Below are positions 25,239 to 31,961 of a stretch of 50,119 nucleotides of DNA, in pieces; the first letter of the stretch is position 1; each line of letters opens with the position of its first letter. Source of the stretch: Bacteroidota bacterium (GTDB taxonomy: Bacteria > Bacteroidota > Ignavibacteria > UBA10030). The stretch is from positions 1-50,119 of the forward strand of contig JAKAJH010000020.1 of assembly GCA_021813905.1 (NCBI GenBank). Reading direction: 5' to 3'. Below the pieces are notes generated by a model, which saw only the letters and a program-made list of their open reading frames with translations, was not told where the DNA came from and ran no database searches. Made by a program: the position numbers and the translations under genes.

Positions 25239-25460
25239 TCACCCCGCCATCTGTTTGTATTCAGTCTGATTATCCTCGAATTGAAGCCGTGCGCTCTCCA
25301 GCCACGGCGACACATCCGAGCGGTCAATCAAACCGCACAGCGTATCACCCCACTCGACCGAGGGAATGCGGCACAGGGCGGCGAAGATGGTTGCCTGTCG
25401 CTCATGTACATGCAAGGGGCGGCCCTGTGCGGACCGCCCCAAGCGGTGCAACCAGGTCAA
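25239..25460 (-). CDS. Island small ORF, unknown
   Basis: 73 aa from TTG 25460, which overlaps the stop of the barrel-like fragment as TTGA, the same junction as between the LytR_C and rsfS genes here. Its TGA lies 3 nt before the ATG of the 206-aa gene. No family recognised; composition is mixed, with no membrane segment (about residues 20-45 include ATIFAALCRIPSVEWGDTLC). A 10-bp hairpin (25416-25440) lies within its first codons. Coding is supported mainly by the tight stop/start chain; the start could also be upstream. Confidence 0.45.
   Translation of the reverse strand: MTWLHRLGRSAQGRPLHVHERQATIFAALCRIPSVEWGDTLCGLIDRSDVSPWLESARLQFEDNQTEYKQMAG
25416..25440 (-). other. Strong hairpin within the island
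   Basis: GGGGCGG and CCGCCCC form a 7-bp stem, extended on the minus strand by TCC/GGG (one G-U pair) to 10 bp with a 5-nt loop. There is no T-run on either side, so it is not an intrinsic terminator. It stands out in otherwise lower-G/C island DNA. Confidence 0.5.
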
Positions 25461-25564
25461 AGAGTGAGAATCACGCCGACGGAAGTATGCAGACTGCCAA
25501 AATCAACGAAGGTGGGCTCAATATAGTACTTTCGCAATTCAAGCGCAAACCCGTTCCGTAGCAT
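25457..25564 (-). pseudogene. Fragment resembling the C-terminus of an outer-membrane barrel protein
   Basis: In the frame opened by ATG 25564 the sequence reads 35 codons ending in ...SLHTSVGVILTL and a stop. Its two amphipathic strands (GFALELRKYYIEP; LHTSVGVILTL) look like the last hairpin of an outer-membrane barrel. The frame stays open back to the 17-bp repeat, so the fragment seems 5'-truncated at the polA junction. It may be the tail of the gene that preceded the 73-aa ORF in the island's source genome. Short, so uncertain. Confidence 0.4.
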
Positions 25565-25644
25565 ACCCGCACCGCGGATGATGCCATCCCGTCCAGCAGG
25601 AACAGCCGCTCTTCACTCTCTGTGCGCTTCCTGGCAGCAGCCAT
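25471..25644 (-). pseudogene. polA: Severed 5' end of polA (21 codons), running into the island
   Basis: ATG 25644 begins a frame whose first 21 codons read MAAARKRTESEER followed by LFLLDGMA, the usual start of family A polymerases; the intact polA resumes at LAYRAYYAF 1.46 kb downstream. From 25581 the frame enters the island and stops at 25471-25473 (57 codons). GGGAG lies about 10 nt before the ATG, so this stub may still be translated and could feed the downstream coupled ORFs. It follows the MFS gene by 33 nt, so polA was originally downstream of MFS. Confidence 0.82.
25582..25598. repeat. 17-bp direct repeat, distal copy
   Basis: TGCCATCCCGTCCAGCA, the partner of 24119-24135, 1463 bp away. 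It is the last part of the severed polA 5' end (codons for LLDGMA on the minus strand). The flanking bases differ (GGAACAG here, ACATCAA at the other copy), so identity stops at 17 bp. Confidence 0.9.
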
Positions 25645-25677
25645 ATCTCTCTTACTCCCGTTCGATCTTCGAAGGCT

Positions 25678-26928
25678 TCAGGACGTACCATCCAGCGGCG
25701 GCGTCGGCACGACGGCGATGCCGTCGGCGTTGACACGCGCCGAGGGCAGAAACTGGGTCAGGATGGCCGCGGAGAGCAGGATCGCCGCGGAAACGAAGAA
25801 GACATGCGCGAGTCCCATCCGGGCTGCCAGCAGGCCTCCGATCGTCGGCCCGGCCATATTGGCGAGGATGTTGAACGCGGAAGCGATGCCCATCACCGTC
25901 CCGCCGCGTGACTCCGGCGTATGCTTGCTGATGAACGAATACAGCGCCGGAAGAATTCCGCCCATGCAGAAGCCTTCGAGGGCGCGAAAGAAGATCAGCT
26001 GATACGCGTCCGTCGTGAAGCCCTGGGCGGCATAGGCGACAGCACCTCCCACGATGGCGTAGGTCAGATGTTTCTTCGCCCCGTGCCGGTCGTTGCGTTG
26101 CCCCCACCAGGGGGCAGAGAGGACCATGAAGAGTCCGGCAACCGAGAAGATCCCTCCCGCGACGGTCGCAAGGAATTCCTTGTTGGTGACCACCGATTCG
26201 ACAAACAGAGTGAAGATTGGCTGCACCATGAGGATGGCTGCCTGCGATACCACGATGATGATGAGCGCCATCCGAACGACGGGCGACCTCCATGTGAACC
26301 GAAGCCCCGCAAAGGGCGAAATGCTGACCGGCGTCTGCGGCTGCACGGATTCGGTCTCACGGACAAATCGGACGACGAGAAAACCCGCCAGCGTACACAA
26401 TCCCGCGACGATGAAGAAGATGGGGCGGTAGCCGAACGCATCGGCCAGCGATCCGCCGATCATCGGTCCGACTACCGCTCCGCTGGAAGAGGCGCTCGAG
26501 AGTACACCGATGGCGTATCCGCTCTTCTCGCGCGGCGTCGTGACTGAAACGAGCGCAAGTGCGGCGGAGACGAAACCGCTGATGGCGCCCTGGACGATGC
26601 GGAAGACGAAGACCATCTCCACCGTGGTGGCCAGTCCGATCAGCGCCTGCGAGATCGCCAGGCCGAAGATGGCGCGGACGGTCATCAGCTTCCGGCCATA
26701 GCGGTCGGCCATTGCTCCCCAGAACGGGACGAACAAAAAGGAAACGAAGAACGGTCCCGCGTAGACAATGCCGCTCCAGCGGACGACGGAATCTTCGCTC
26801 GCTACGCCCAGCTGTCGGATATAAAAGGGGAGGAAGGGGACGATGAGGTTCATCCCCATGATGGCGATGAACTGGGCAACCCAAAGGGAGTAGAGATTCC
26901 GTTTCCAGGGTTCGGAGACTTTGAACAT
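25678..26928 (-). CDS. MFS transporter (MdtG-like drug:H+ antiporter family)
   Basis: 416 aa with twelve hydrophobic helices. Seen: MNLIVPFLPFYIRQLGV in helix 1, loop motif A GAMADRYGRKLM between helices 2 and 3, GYAIGVLSSASSSGAVVGPMIGG in helix 5 (the antiporter motif C region), and a second motif-A-like loop GQRNDRHGAKKHL. This pattern fits DHA1 multidrug antiporters; the substrate is unknown. No Shine-Dalgarno site is seen; TATATT on the minus strand lies 11 nt before the ATG, suggesting a nearly leaderless mRNA. It is the upstream neighbour of the polA 5' stub. Confidence 0.9.
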   Translation of the reverse strand: MFKVSEPWKRNLYSLWVAQFIAIMGMNLIVPFLPFYIRQLGVASEDSVVRWSGIVYAGPFFVSFLFVPFWGAMADRYGRKLMTVRAIFGLAISQALIGLATTVEMVFVFRIVQGAISGFVSAALALVSVTTPREKSGYAIGVLSSASSSGAVVGPMIGGSLADAFGYRPIFFIVAGLCTLAGFLVVRFVRETESVQPQTPVSISPFAGLRFTWRSPVVRMALIIIVVSQAAILMVQPIFTLFVESVVTNKEFLATVAGGIFSVAGLFMVLSAPWWGQRNDRHGAKKHLTYAIVGGAVAYAAQGFTTDAYQLIFFRALEGFCMGGILPALYSFISKHTPESRGGTVMGIASAFNILANMAGPTIGGLLAARMGLAHVFFVSAAILLSAAILTQFLPSARVNADGIAVVPTPPLDGTS

Positions 26929-26939
26929 GACGGTGGATC

Positions 26940-26945
26940 AATATA
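26940..26945 (-). promoter_or_regulatory. Possible -10 box of the MFS gene
   Basis: TATATT on the minus strand, 11 nt before ATG 26928, as in the HIT gene. The -35 at 17 nt is TTCCTT, a poor match, so this is weaker than the other promoters listed. Confidence 0.4.
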
Positions 26946-26980
26946 CGCAAAGCTCGCAGGAAAAGGAAAACGCGGGGCGT

Positions 26981-27008
26981 TTGTTCCCGCGCGGAGTTTC
27001 CCTATATT
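26981..27008 (+). promoter_or_regulatory. Possible promoter of the EamA transporter gene
   Basis: TTGTTC at 26981-26986 and TATATT at 27003-27008, 16-nt spacer. Only 9 nt separate the -10 from ATG 27018 and no Shine-Dalgarno site exists, so a nearly leaderless mRNA is predicted. It is divergent from the MFS gene. Confidence 0.5.
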
Positions 27009-27017
27009 TCGCCCGTC

Positions 27018-27878
27018 ATGAACGTCTATCTTGTGCTCTCGATCCAGATCCTCGTGGCGAGTGCGACACATATCGTTGCCAAGTCCGTGGTCGGCGATGT
27101 CGATGCGGTAACGCTGACATTCCTTCGCGGCGTCGTCTCGGTGGTCGGTCTGTGTGGCATCGTCGCGGTCCGCGGACGATGGGTGCACATTGCGCGTGGC
27201 GACCGTTGGCCGCTGGTGTTCCTCGGCTTCCTCGGGACGATCAATCAGCTGTTGTACCTGTACGGACTTCGGTTTACCACGGCGGCGAATGCCGCGCTGC
27301 TCTATGCGTCCACTCCCGTTTTCGTCCTCATCCTTTCTGCGCTGATGCTCGGTGAGCGGATGACACTGGTGCGGACGATCGGTATTCTGGTGGCGTTCTT
27401 CGGCGTGCTGATCGTGATCTTCGAGCGAGGCGTGAGCCTGACGTCGGAATACACCATCGGCAATCTGATCATCCTTGTCGCGGTGCTGGCGTGGGCGCTG
27501 TTCACAATCCTCGGCAAGCGGCAGGTGATGACGTACGGTGCGCTGCAGGCCACCGTTGCCGCAAGCGTGGCGGGGACCGCGCTTCTGGCGCCGTTCGGTC
27601 TTTTCTCCACGATGGCGTCGTCGGTCGGATCGTACACCGTCACGGATTGGTCCGGCATCCTGTATCTCGGGATCGGCACGTCGGTGGTGGGGTACTTGCT
27701 GTGGTACTACGCCCTGCGGCGGATCGATGCGAGCCGGCTCGCCGTGTTCGCCAACGGACAGCCGATCGTGGCGACGATCCTTTCGGTCATCTTTCTTGGT
27801 GCGACCATCTCGCCACAATTTCTTGTGGGGGCGACAATTACGCTGGCGGGAGTCGTCGTGACGCAACGAAAGCGCTGA
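27018..27878 (+). CDS. EamA/DMT-family transporter
   Basis: 286 aa, ten predicted helices in two EamA repeats (about 1-140 and 150-286). Typical landmarks: LRGVVSVVGLCGI, GLRFTTAANAALLYASTPVFVLILSALMLGERM at the end of repeat 1 and YALRRIDASRLAVFANGQPIVATILSVIFLG in repeat 2. Family members export metabolites or amino acids, or take up nucleotide sugars; the substrate is not deducible. ATG 27018 fits the first helix directly. Confidence 0.9.
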   Translation: MNVYLVLSIQILVASATHIVAKSVVGDVDAVTLTFLRGVVSVVGLCGIVAVRGRWVHIARGDRWPLVFLGFLGTINQLLYLYGLRFTTAANAALLYASTPVFVLILSALMLGERMTLVRTIGILVAFFGVLIVIFERGVSLTSEYTIGNLIILVAVLAWALFTILGKRQVMTYGALQATVAASVAGTALLAPFGLFSTMASSVGSYTVTDWSGILYLGIGTSVVGYLLWYYALRRIDASRLAVFANGQPIVATILSVIFLGATISPQFLVGATITLAGVVVTQRKR

Positions 27879-27929
27879 CGACGCGGAACTTTTTCACTCT
27901 TCGATCGGTCCAACACCATGGCCGTTTTG

Positions 27930-27958
27930 TTGACAATCGGACGACTTTTGAGTACCAT
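27930..27958 (+). promoter_or_regulatory. Sigma70-like promoter of the small exported-protein gene
   Basis: TTGACA at 27930-27935 (perfect -35) and TACCAT at 27953-27958, 17-nt spacer, 30 nt before ATG 27989. Confidence 0.78.
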
Positions 27959-27988
27959 TTCTTCAGCGTTGATGGAAAGGGCTGGATC

Positions 27989-28486
27989 ATGAACCGTGTG
28001 TGGACGGCGGTCCTTGTGGTGATGATGGCGTGGGGCAGTGCCCAAAGCCAGTTCAAGGCCGGTACGTCGTCAAGTCCGCACGTTGGTGATTCGATGGTGC
28101 GGGGCGACGATTCCGGGTTGCTTTTCGGCTGGTTTGATCCAAACCGGCTTATCATGCACCAGAGCTATTCCCTCAGCTACACCACGATGGGCGGTCAGGG
28201 AATGTCGCTTGGCATGTACACGAACAGCCTGATGTACCAGTTCTCCGATCCGTTGTCGGTGCGATTTGATGTGAGCCTCGTGCATTCACCGTTCGGGAAC
28301 TTTGGCGGCAAGTTCGGGCAGGACATTTCGGGCATCTATCTGACCCGTGCCGAGCTGAACTATCGTCCGTCGCCGACTACCCTGTTCCAGGTGCAGTTCC
28401 GGCAACTGCCGGCGATGTACTGGATGCCCGGCGCGAATTCCTGGGACTTTCTGAGCCCGCTGTCGCGGGAGGAGGAACCCAACTGA
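27989..28486 (+). CDS. Small exported, probably outer-membrane-associated protein
   Basis: 165 aa from ATG 27989; the frame is open far upstream but there it overlaps the EamA gene, and the promoter lies at 27930-27958. Signal peptide (VWTAVLVVMMAWGSAQS|QF) then amphipathic strands: RLIMHQSYSLSYTTMGG, SLGMYTNSLMYQFSDPL, LSVRFDVSLVHSPFG, IYLTRAELNYRPSPT, LFQVQFRQLPAMYW. This looks like a short barrel or beta-sheet protein; I do not know a named family. It is monocistronic, with its own promoter and a large terminator, which suggests strong expression. Confidence 0.75.
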   Translation: MNRVWTAVLVVMMAWGSAQSQFKAGTSSSPHVGDSMVRGDDSGLLFGWFDPNRLIMHQSYSLSYTTMGGQGMSLGMYTNSLMYQFSDPLSVRFDVSLVHSPFGNFGGKFGQDISGIYLTRAELNYRPSPTTLFQVQFRQLPAMYWMPGANSWDFLSPLSREEEPN

Positions 28487-28518
28487 ACGCCTCATCGGCC
28501 GGTATGCCGAACGCGGAG

Positions 28519-28564
28519 AACCGGGCATCGGTGTCCAACAACGTTGGATCGGTGCCCGGTTTTT
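28519..28564 (+). terminator. Large intrinsic terminator after the exported-protein gene
   Basis: AACCGGGCA and TGCCCGGTT form a 9-bp outer stem around an inner TCCAAC/GTTGGA stem, followed by a T-run (28560-28564, TTTTT with the stem end). About 32 nt after the stop at 28486. Confidence 0.85.
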
Positions 28565-28583
28565 CATTCTTCTGGACGGAGTG

Positions 28584-29099
28584 ATGTCGTCAGACGCGGA
28601 CAACAAGGGCCGGAATTTCGCGCCCGAAGGATGGCGGACATCGGTCAGCGCGTCGCTGCGGAAGGCGCTGCCGTGGATCGGCTCCGCCGTCGTGGTGGCG
28701 GCCGCGGTGACCATCTATATGCTGGCCCACGCCCGGCCCGATCCGCAGGCGGCAGCCGATCGTGAACGCGGCATCCCCGGCGCGAGCAGCGTCCAGGTGC
28801 AGGTGCTGAATGCATCAGGCAATGACGGTATGGCGCTGCGACTGACAGATTTTCTCCGCAGTCGCGGGTACGATGTGGTGGATATCGGCAATGCGGTTGC
28901 GACGGCTCACACGGCCATCGTGGATCGCAGCGGCAAGTCGGGAGCGGCGACGGGTGTGGCGGAGGCCATGGGCCTGAAGAATCCGCCGATCCGGCGTCAG
29001 ATCGACCCGAAGCTCTTTCTGGACGTCACCGTCGTGCTCGGACGCGACGCGGGGACGCTGTCGTGTGTACGGACCCAATCGTGGAGGAATGACCGTTGA
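28584..29099 (+). CDS. Membrane-anchored LytR C-terminal-domain protein
   Basis: 171 aa from ATG 28584 (a GTG at 28581 directly before it is equally possible). Cytoplasmic N-terminus, one membrane helix (about 30-48) and a periplasmic LytR_C domain (about 68-158: VQVQVLNASGNDGMALRLTDFLRSRGYDVV, with the family's 'vlNasg..g.A..l...L...Gy.v' pattern). The catalytic LCP domain that usually precedes LytR_C is absent, so it is a stand-alone version. The stop overlaps the rsfS start as TTGA. Confidence 0.8.
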   Translation: MSSDADNKGRNFAPEGWRTSVSASLRKALPWIGSAVVVAAAVTIYMLAHARPDPQAAADRERGIPGASSVQVQVLNASGNDGMALRLTDFLRSRGYDVVDIGNAVATAHTAIVDRSGKSGAATGVAEAMGLKNPPIRRQIDPKLFLDVTVVLGRDAGTLSCVRTQSWRNDR

Positions 29100-29545
29100 C
29101 TTCTCGGATGCTGGCGCGCAAGATCGGTGAGCTGATGCTCTCCCGCAAGGCGCATGATGTGACCATTCTCGACCTGCGGAAGCTCTCCAGCGCGGCGGAC
29201 TTCTTCGTGCTCTGCTCCGCTGATTCCGACACCCAGGTGAAGGCCATTGCGGATGCGGTACGGGACGGGATGGAAGAACGCGGCGAGGCACCGTGGCATT
29301 CCGAGGGATTTCAGGCACTGAGCTGGGTAGTCGTGGATTTTGTCGATGTGGTTGCGCATGTCTTTCATCGTGAATCGCGCTCATTCTACAATCTCGAGCG
29401 TTTGTGGCACGATGCCCCCCGGATCGAGCTTCGTGATGAAGAGCCATCGCCGGCACAGCGGCCCGCGGCGAAAGCGCGCGTGAAGAAGACCGCCACTGCC
29501 CGGCCACGCACAGGACGAAAACGGAGCGCTTCTTCGCAGGAATAA
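29096..29545 (+). CDS. rsfS: Ribosomal silencing factor RsfS (Iojap/DUF143)
   Basis: 149 aa. The RsfS core (about 8-108) shows DVTILDLRKLSSAADFFVLCSADSDTQVKAIAD and the WVVVDFVDVVAHVFHRESRSFYNLERLW block. RsfS binds L14 and blocks subunit joining when nutrients are low. A basic Lys/Arg/Pro/Ala tail of about 38 residues follows the core, longer than in E. coli. The start is TTG at 29096, because GGAGGA at 29083-29088 sits 7 nt upstream and the previous stop overlaps it; the next ATG (29108) lacks such spacing. Confidence 0.92.
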   Translation: MTSRMLARKIGELMLSRKAHDVTILDLRKLSSAADFFVLCSADSDTQVKAIADAVRDGMEERGEAPWHSEGFQALSWVVVDFVDVVAHVFHRESRSFYNLERLWHDAPRIELRDEEPSPAQRPAAKARVKKTATARPRTGRKRSASSQE

Positions 29546-29552
29546 GGTCGGC

Positions 29553-31205
29553 ATGAAACGGTACCTCGCTGAACATCTTTCGTCCATTCTCAAAGAAGTC
29601 GGAGCGGGTGACGACACCGCACTGACGTTCGAGAAGCCAAAGCTCGAAGCGCACGGGAATCTGACGACGAATGTCGCCATGACGCTGGCCAAATCGCTCC
29701 GGCGCAATCCGCGACAGGTCGCGCAGGATATTGTCTCCCGGCTGACGCTGGATCCGACCGCGGTCTCGCGTGTGGAGATCGCCGGGCCGGGGTTCATCAA
29801 CTTCTGGTTTACAGACGCCTTCACGACGCGGCGCGTGACGGAAATTCTCGCGGCAGGTCCGGAGTTCGGCCGTACAGCGGCGGGGCACGGCCGGAAGACC
29901 CAGGTGGAATATGTCAGCGCCAATCCGACGGGACCGTTGAGCGTCGGTCATGGCCGGCAGGCGGCGATCGGGGATACGATCGCGAATCTGCTGAGCTGGA
30001 CGGGGCATGATGTCACGCGGGAATACTACTACAACAATGCCGGACGTCAGATGCGCAAGCTGGCGGAATCGACCTATGCCCGCTACCGGCAGCTGTACAA
30101 TTCCGGATTTCCGTTCCCGGAGGACGGATATCAGGGCGATTACATCAAGGAAATTGCCGAACAGCTGAAGGCGGAGCGGGGAGAAGAGGTCGCCCGATTG
30201 CCGCTCGAACAGGCGCTCGACGTCTGCAAGTCATTTGCGGAGCAACGGCTGTTCCAGGCGATCAAGAACGTCCTGGCCCGCATGGGGGTCGTCCACGACG
30301 TGTTCTTCAATGAGGACTCGCTCTACCACAACGGCGAGATCGAGAATGTTGTTGCCGAATTCCGGCGGATGGGGCTCGCGTACGATCAGGACGGCGCGGT
30401 CTGGCTCAAGACATCGTCCATGGGCCTCGAACAGGACCGGGTCATCATCAAGTCGACGGGGGAGCCGACGTATCGGCTGCCCGACATCGCGTACCACCGG
30501 GAGAAATTCCGTCGGGGATTCGATCTGGTCGTGGATGTCTTTGGCGCGGATCATATCGCCACGATCCCCGATGTGCTTGCCGGGATCAAGGCCCTCGGCT
30601 ACGATCCGGACAAGGTGAAGGTCGTCATTCATCAGTTCGTCACGCTCATGCAGGGCGGCGAGCAGGTGAAGATGTCGAAGCGGCTGGCGACCTTCGTGAC
30701 GCTGGACGAGCTCATCGACGAAGTCGGCGCCGATGCGGTCCGGTTCTTCTTCCTGATGCGGTCGATTTCGAGCCATCTCGAATTCGACATGGAGCTTGCG
30801 AAGGAGCAGTCCGAGAAGAACCCGGTGTACTATCTGCAGTATGCGCATGCACGGATCGCGAGCATCCTGCGGTTCGCGGAAGGAGAAGGCGTGTTTGCCG
30901 GCGCGCAGGCGCTGGCCGGTGCCGACACGACGCTCCTCACCGGAGCGGCGGAAGTAGCGCTCGCGAAGCTGCTGCTGGAGTTCCCGGATGAAGTGGAGGC
31001 GACCGCCGCCAGTCTCGAGCCTCATCGTCTCACCGCATATTTGCACGAGGCGGCCACGGCATTCCACAAGTTCTATCACGACCATCGTGTGGTGGTGCCC
31101 GAGAAAGATGTGGCGCAGGCGCGGCTGGCGCTCTGCCTGGCGACGAAGACGGTGCTCGCCAATGGCTTCAAAATCCTCGGCATTACGGCCCCCGAACGGA
31201 TGTGA
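29553..31205 (+). CDS. argS: Arginyl-tRNA synthetase
   Basis: 550 aa, family length. N-terminal Arg-synthetase additional domain (1-about 85), class I catalytic core with the HIGH-equivalent in PTGPLSVGHGR (125-135) and the signature KMSKR at about 373-377, then the all-helical DALR anticodon-binding domain to the C-terminus. It follows rsfS by 7 nt. The operon promoter is not obvious; the terminator at 28519-28564 shows the unit begins with the LytR_C gene. Confidence 0.97.
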   Translation: MKRYLAEHLSSILKEVGAGDDTALTFEKPKLEAHGNLTTNVAMTLAKSLRRNPRQVAQDIVSRLTLDPTAVSRVEIAGPGFINFWFTDAFTTRRVTEILAAGPEFGRTAAGHGRKTQVEYVSANPTGPLSVGHGRQAAIGDTIANLLSWTGHDVTREYYYNNAGRQMRKLAESTYARYRQLYNSGFPFPEDGYQGDYIKEIAEQLKAERGEEVARLPLEQALDVCKSFAEQRLFQAIKNVLARMGVVHDVFFNEDSLYHNGEIENVVAEFRRMGLAYDQDGAVWLKTSSMGLEQDRVIIKSTGEPTYRLPDIAYHREKFRRGFDLVVDVFGADHIATIPDVLAGIKALGYDPDKVKVVIHQFVTLMQGGEQVKMSKRLATFVTLDELIDEVGADAVRFFFLMRSISSHLEFDMELAKEQSEKNPVYYLQYAHARIASILRFAEGEGVFAGAQALAGADTTLLTGAAEVALAKLLLEFPDEVEATAASLEPHRLTAYLHEAATAFHKFYHDHRVVVPEKDVAQARLALCLATKTVLANGFKILGITAPERM

Positions 31206-31215
31206 CGCCGACGGA

Positions 31216-31244
31216 TTGACAATCCCTCCATTTTTGGGTATCAT
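31216..31244 (+). promoter_or_regulatory. Sigma70-like promoter of the polysaccharide operon
   Basis: TTGACA at 31216-31221 (perfect), 17-nt spacer, TATCAT at 31239-31244. It lies 10 nt after the argS stop and 219 nt before the first gene of the operon. Confidence 0.8.
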
Positions 31245-31250
31245 GCAATC

Positions 31251-31463
31251 GCTCGAACGACCGGAGAACACCATCCGCTTTATTTGATACCGTCCTGGTA
31301 CCACACTTCACGCTTTTCCTGTTGGAAAGTTCTGTACGCACATCGTCGATGGGCCGGATCATCGGAAGCACCGGCATGTGCCCAAGTACCGACGCTGGAA
31401 CGCGTTGACGCTTCCGTTTCGTGCGTTTGTTTCTTACTTTCATAAAACTGAAGGCTGAGGAGC
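31251..31463 (+). promoter_or_regulatory. Long, possibly structured 5' leader of the polysaccharide operon
   Basis: About 213 nt of non-coding leader is predicted between the transcript start and ATG 31464, far more than for other genes here. Short helices can be drawn: CGATG/CATCG (31347-31351 with 31360-31364), GGAAGC/GCTTCC (31364-31369 with 31410-31415) enclosing CCGGC/GCTGG (31371-31375 with 31394-31398). GAGGAG-like GCTGAGGAGC precedes the ATG. No known riboswitch class is recognised. Regulatory function is inferred only from length and pairing. Confidence 0.4.
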
Positions 31464-31958
31464 ATGTTCAGAGAAGGCAAGATCGACGGCGTCGTGGTCC
31501 GCTCACTTGTGCGGCATAGTGACAAGCGCGGGTGGCTGACGGAACTGTACCGCGAAGATGAAGTTGATTCCGCGTTTCATCCGGTCATGTCCTACATCTC
31601 TTCGACGGAACCCGGCATCGCGCGGGGACCGCACGAGCACCGCGATCAGGCGGATGTCTTTTGCTTCATCGGTCCCTCCACATTCCGCGTGTATCTGTGG
31701 GATAACCGGCCGAATTCAGTGACCTATCGACGGAAGATGGTCTTTGACGCCGGAGAACACCGGCCTGCCACGGTCATCATCCCTCCCGGCGTTGTCCACG
31801 CCTATCGCAATGTGGGCTCCGGCGCCGGATGGGTCATCAATCTTCCGAATCGTCTGTTCGCCGGCCACGGACGGAAGGAGCCGGTGGATGAGCTTCGGCA
31901 CGAAAACGATCCCGCCACCCCGTACGTCCTTTCGGGCGAGCCTCAGGAGACCCTCTGA
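31464..31958 (+). CDS. dTDP-4-dehydrorhamnose 3,5-epimerase-family (cupin) protein
   Basis: 164 aa, a little shorter than RmlC (about 180). Cupin fold landmarks: SDKRGWLTELYRED, ISSTEPGIARGPHEH (His in the position of the RmlC catalytic His after RG), FRVYLWDNRPNS, VIIPPGVVHAYRN and INLPNRLFAGHGRKEPVDELR, the last resembling RmlC C-termini. It may epimerise the 4-keto-6-deoxy sugar made by the next gene's enzyme, or act as a ketoisomerase; RG-P-H instead of RG-L-H is atypical. First gene of the operon; AGGAG precedes the ATG, and rfbB follows after 3 nt. Confidence 0.82.
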   Translation: MFREGKIDGVVVRSLVRHSDKRGWLTELYREDEVDSAFHPVMSYISSTEPGIARGPHEHRDQADVFCFIGPSTFRVYLWDNRPNSVTYRRKMVFDAGEHRPATVIIPPGVVHAYRNVGSGAGWVINLPNRLFAGHGRKEPVDELRHENDPATPYVLSGEPQETL

Positions 31959-31961
31959 CCC

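Larger units (their letters stand above)
24136..25581 (-). mobile_element. 1.4-kb island inserted in the 5' end of polA
   Basis: The segment between the two copies of the 17-bp repeat. Its base composition is lower: 29 of 60 bases are G/C at 24661-24720 against 38 of 60 at 21421-21480 in polA. It carries, all on the polA strand, a fragment ending like a barrel strand, a 73-aa ORF, a 206-aa exported protein and a 152-aa protein with an HTH-like C-terminus, each joined to the next by a stop/start overlap or a 3-nt gap. The last overlaps a polA start. No integrase, transposase or clear terminal inverted repeats are visible, so the mechanism of entry is unknown. It could be an integrative element remnant, a homing-type element, or a foreign operon fragment. 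Confidence 0.8.

Noticed and set aside
25540-25581. GTGCG at the start of the island suggested a group II intron 5' end (GUGYG), which would let polA be spliced.
   Set aside because: No domain V-like hairpin or terminal AY lies before 24135; that end is occupied by the 152-aa ORF, and the 17-bp direct repeat fits insertion by recombination better than retrohoming.
26850-27866. A 338-codon minus-strand frame antisense to the EamA gene.
   Set aside because: Composition (RHDE-rich) is shadow-like, and the EamA frame has ten clear membrane helices.
31242-31286. A 14-codon ORF (ATG 31242/31243 to TGA) as a leader peptide of the polysaccharide operon.
   Set aside because: Its ATG lies within the -10 hexamer, upstream of the expected transcript start, so it would not be in the mRNA.
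31405-31440. TTGACG in the polysaccharide leader as a second promoter nearer the first gene.
   Set aside because: No acceptable -10 lies 16-18 nt downstream (TGTTTC at 17 nt), so only the promoter at 31216-31244 was kept.
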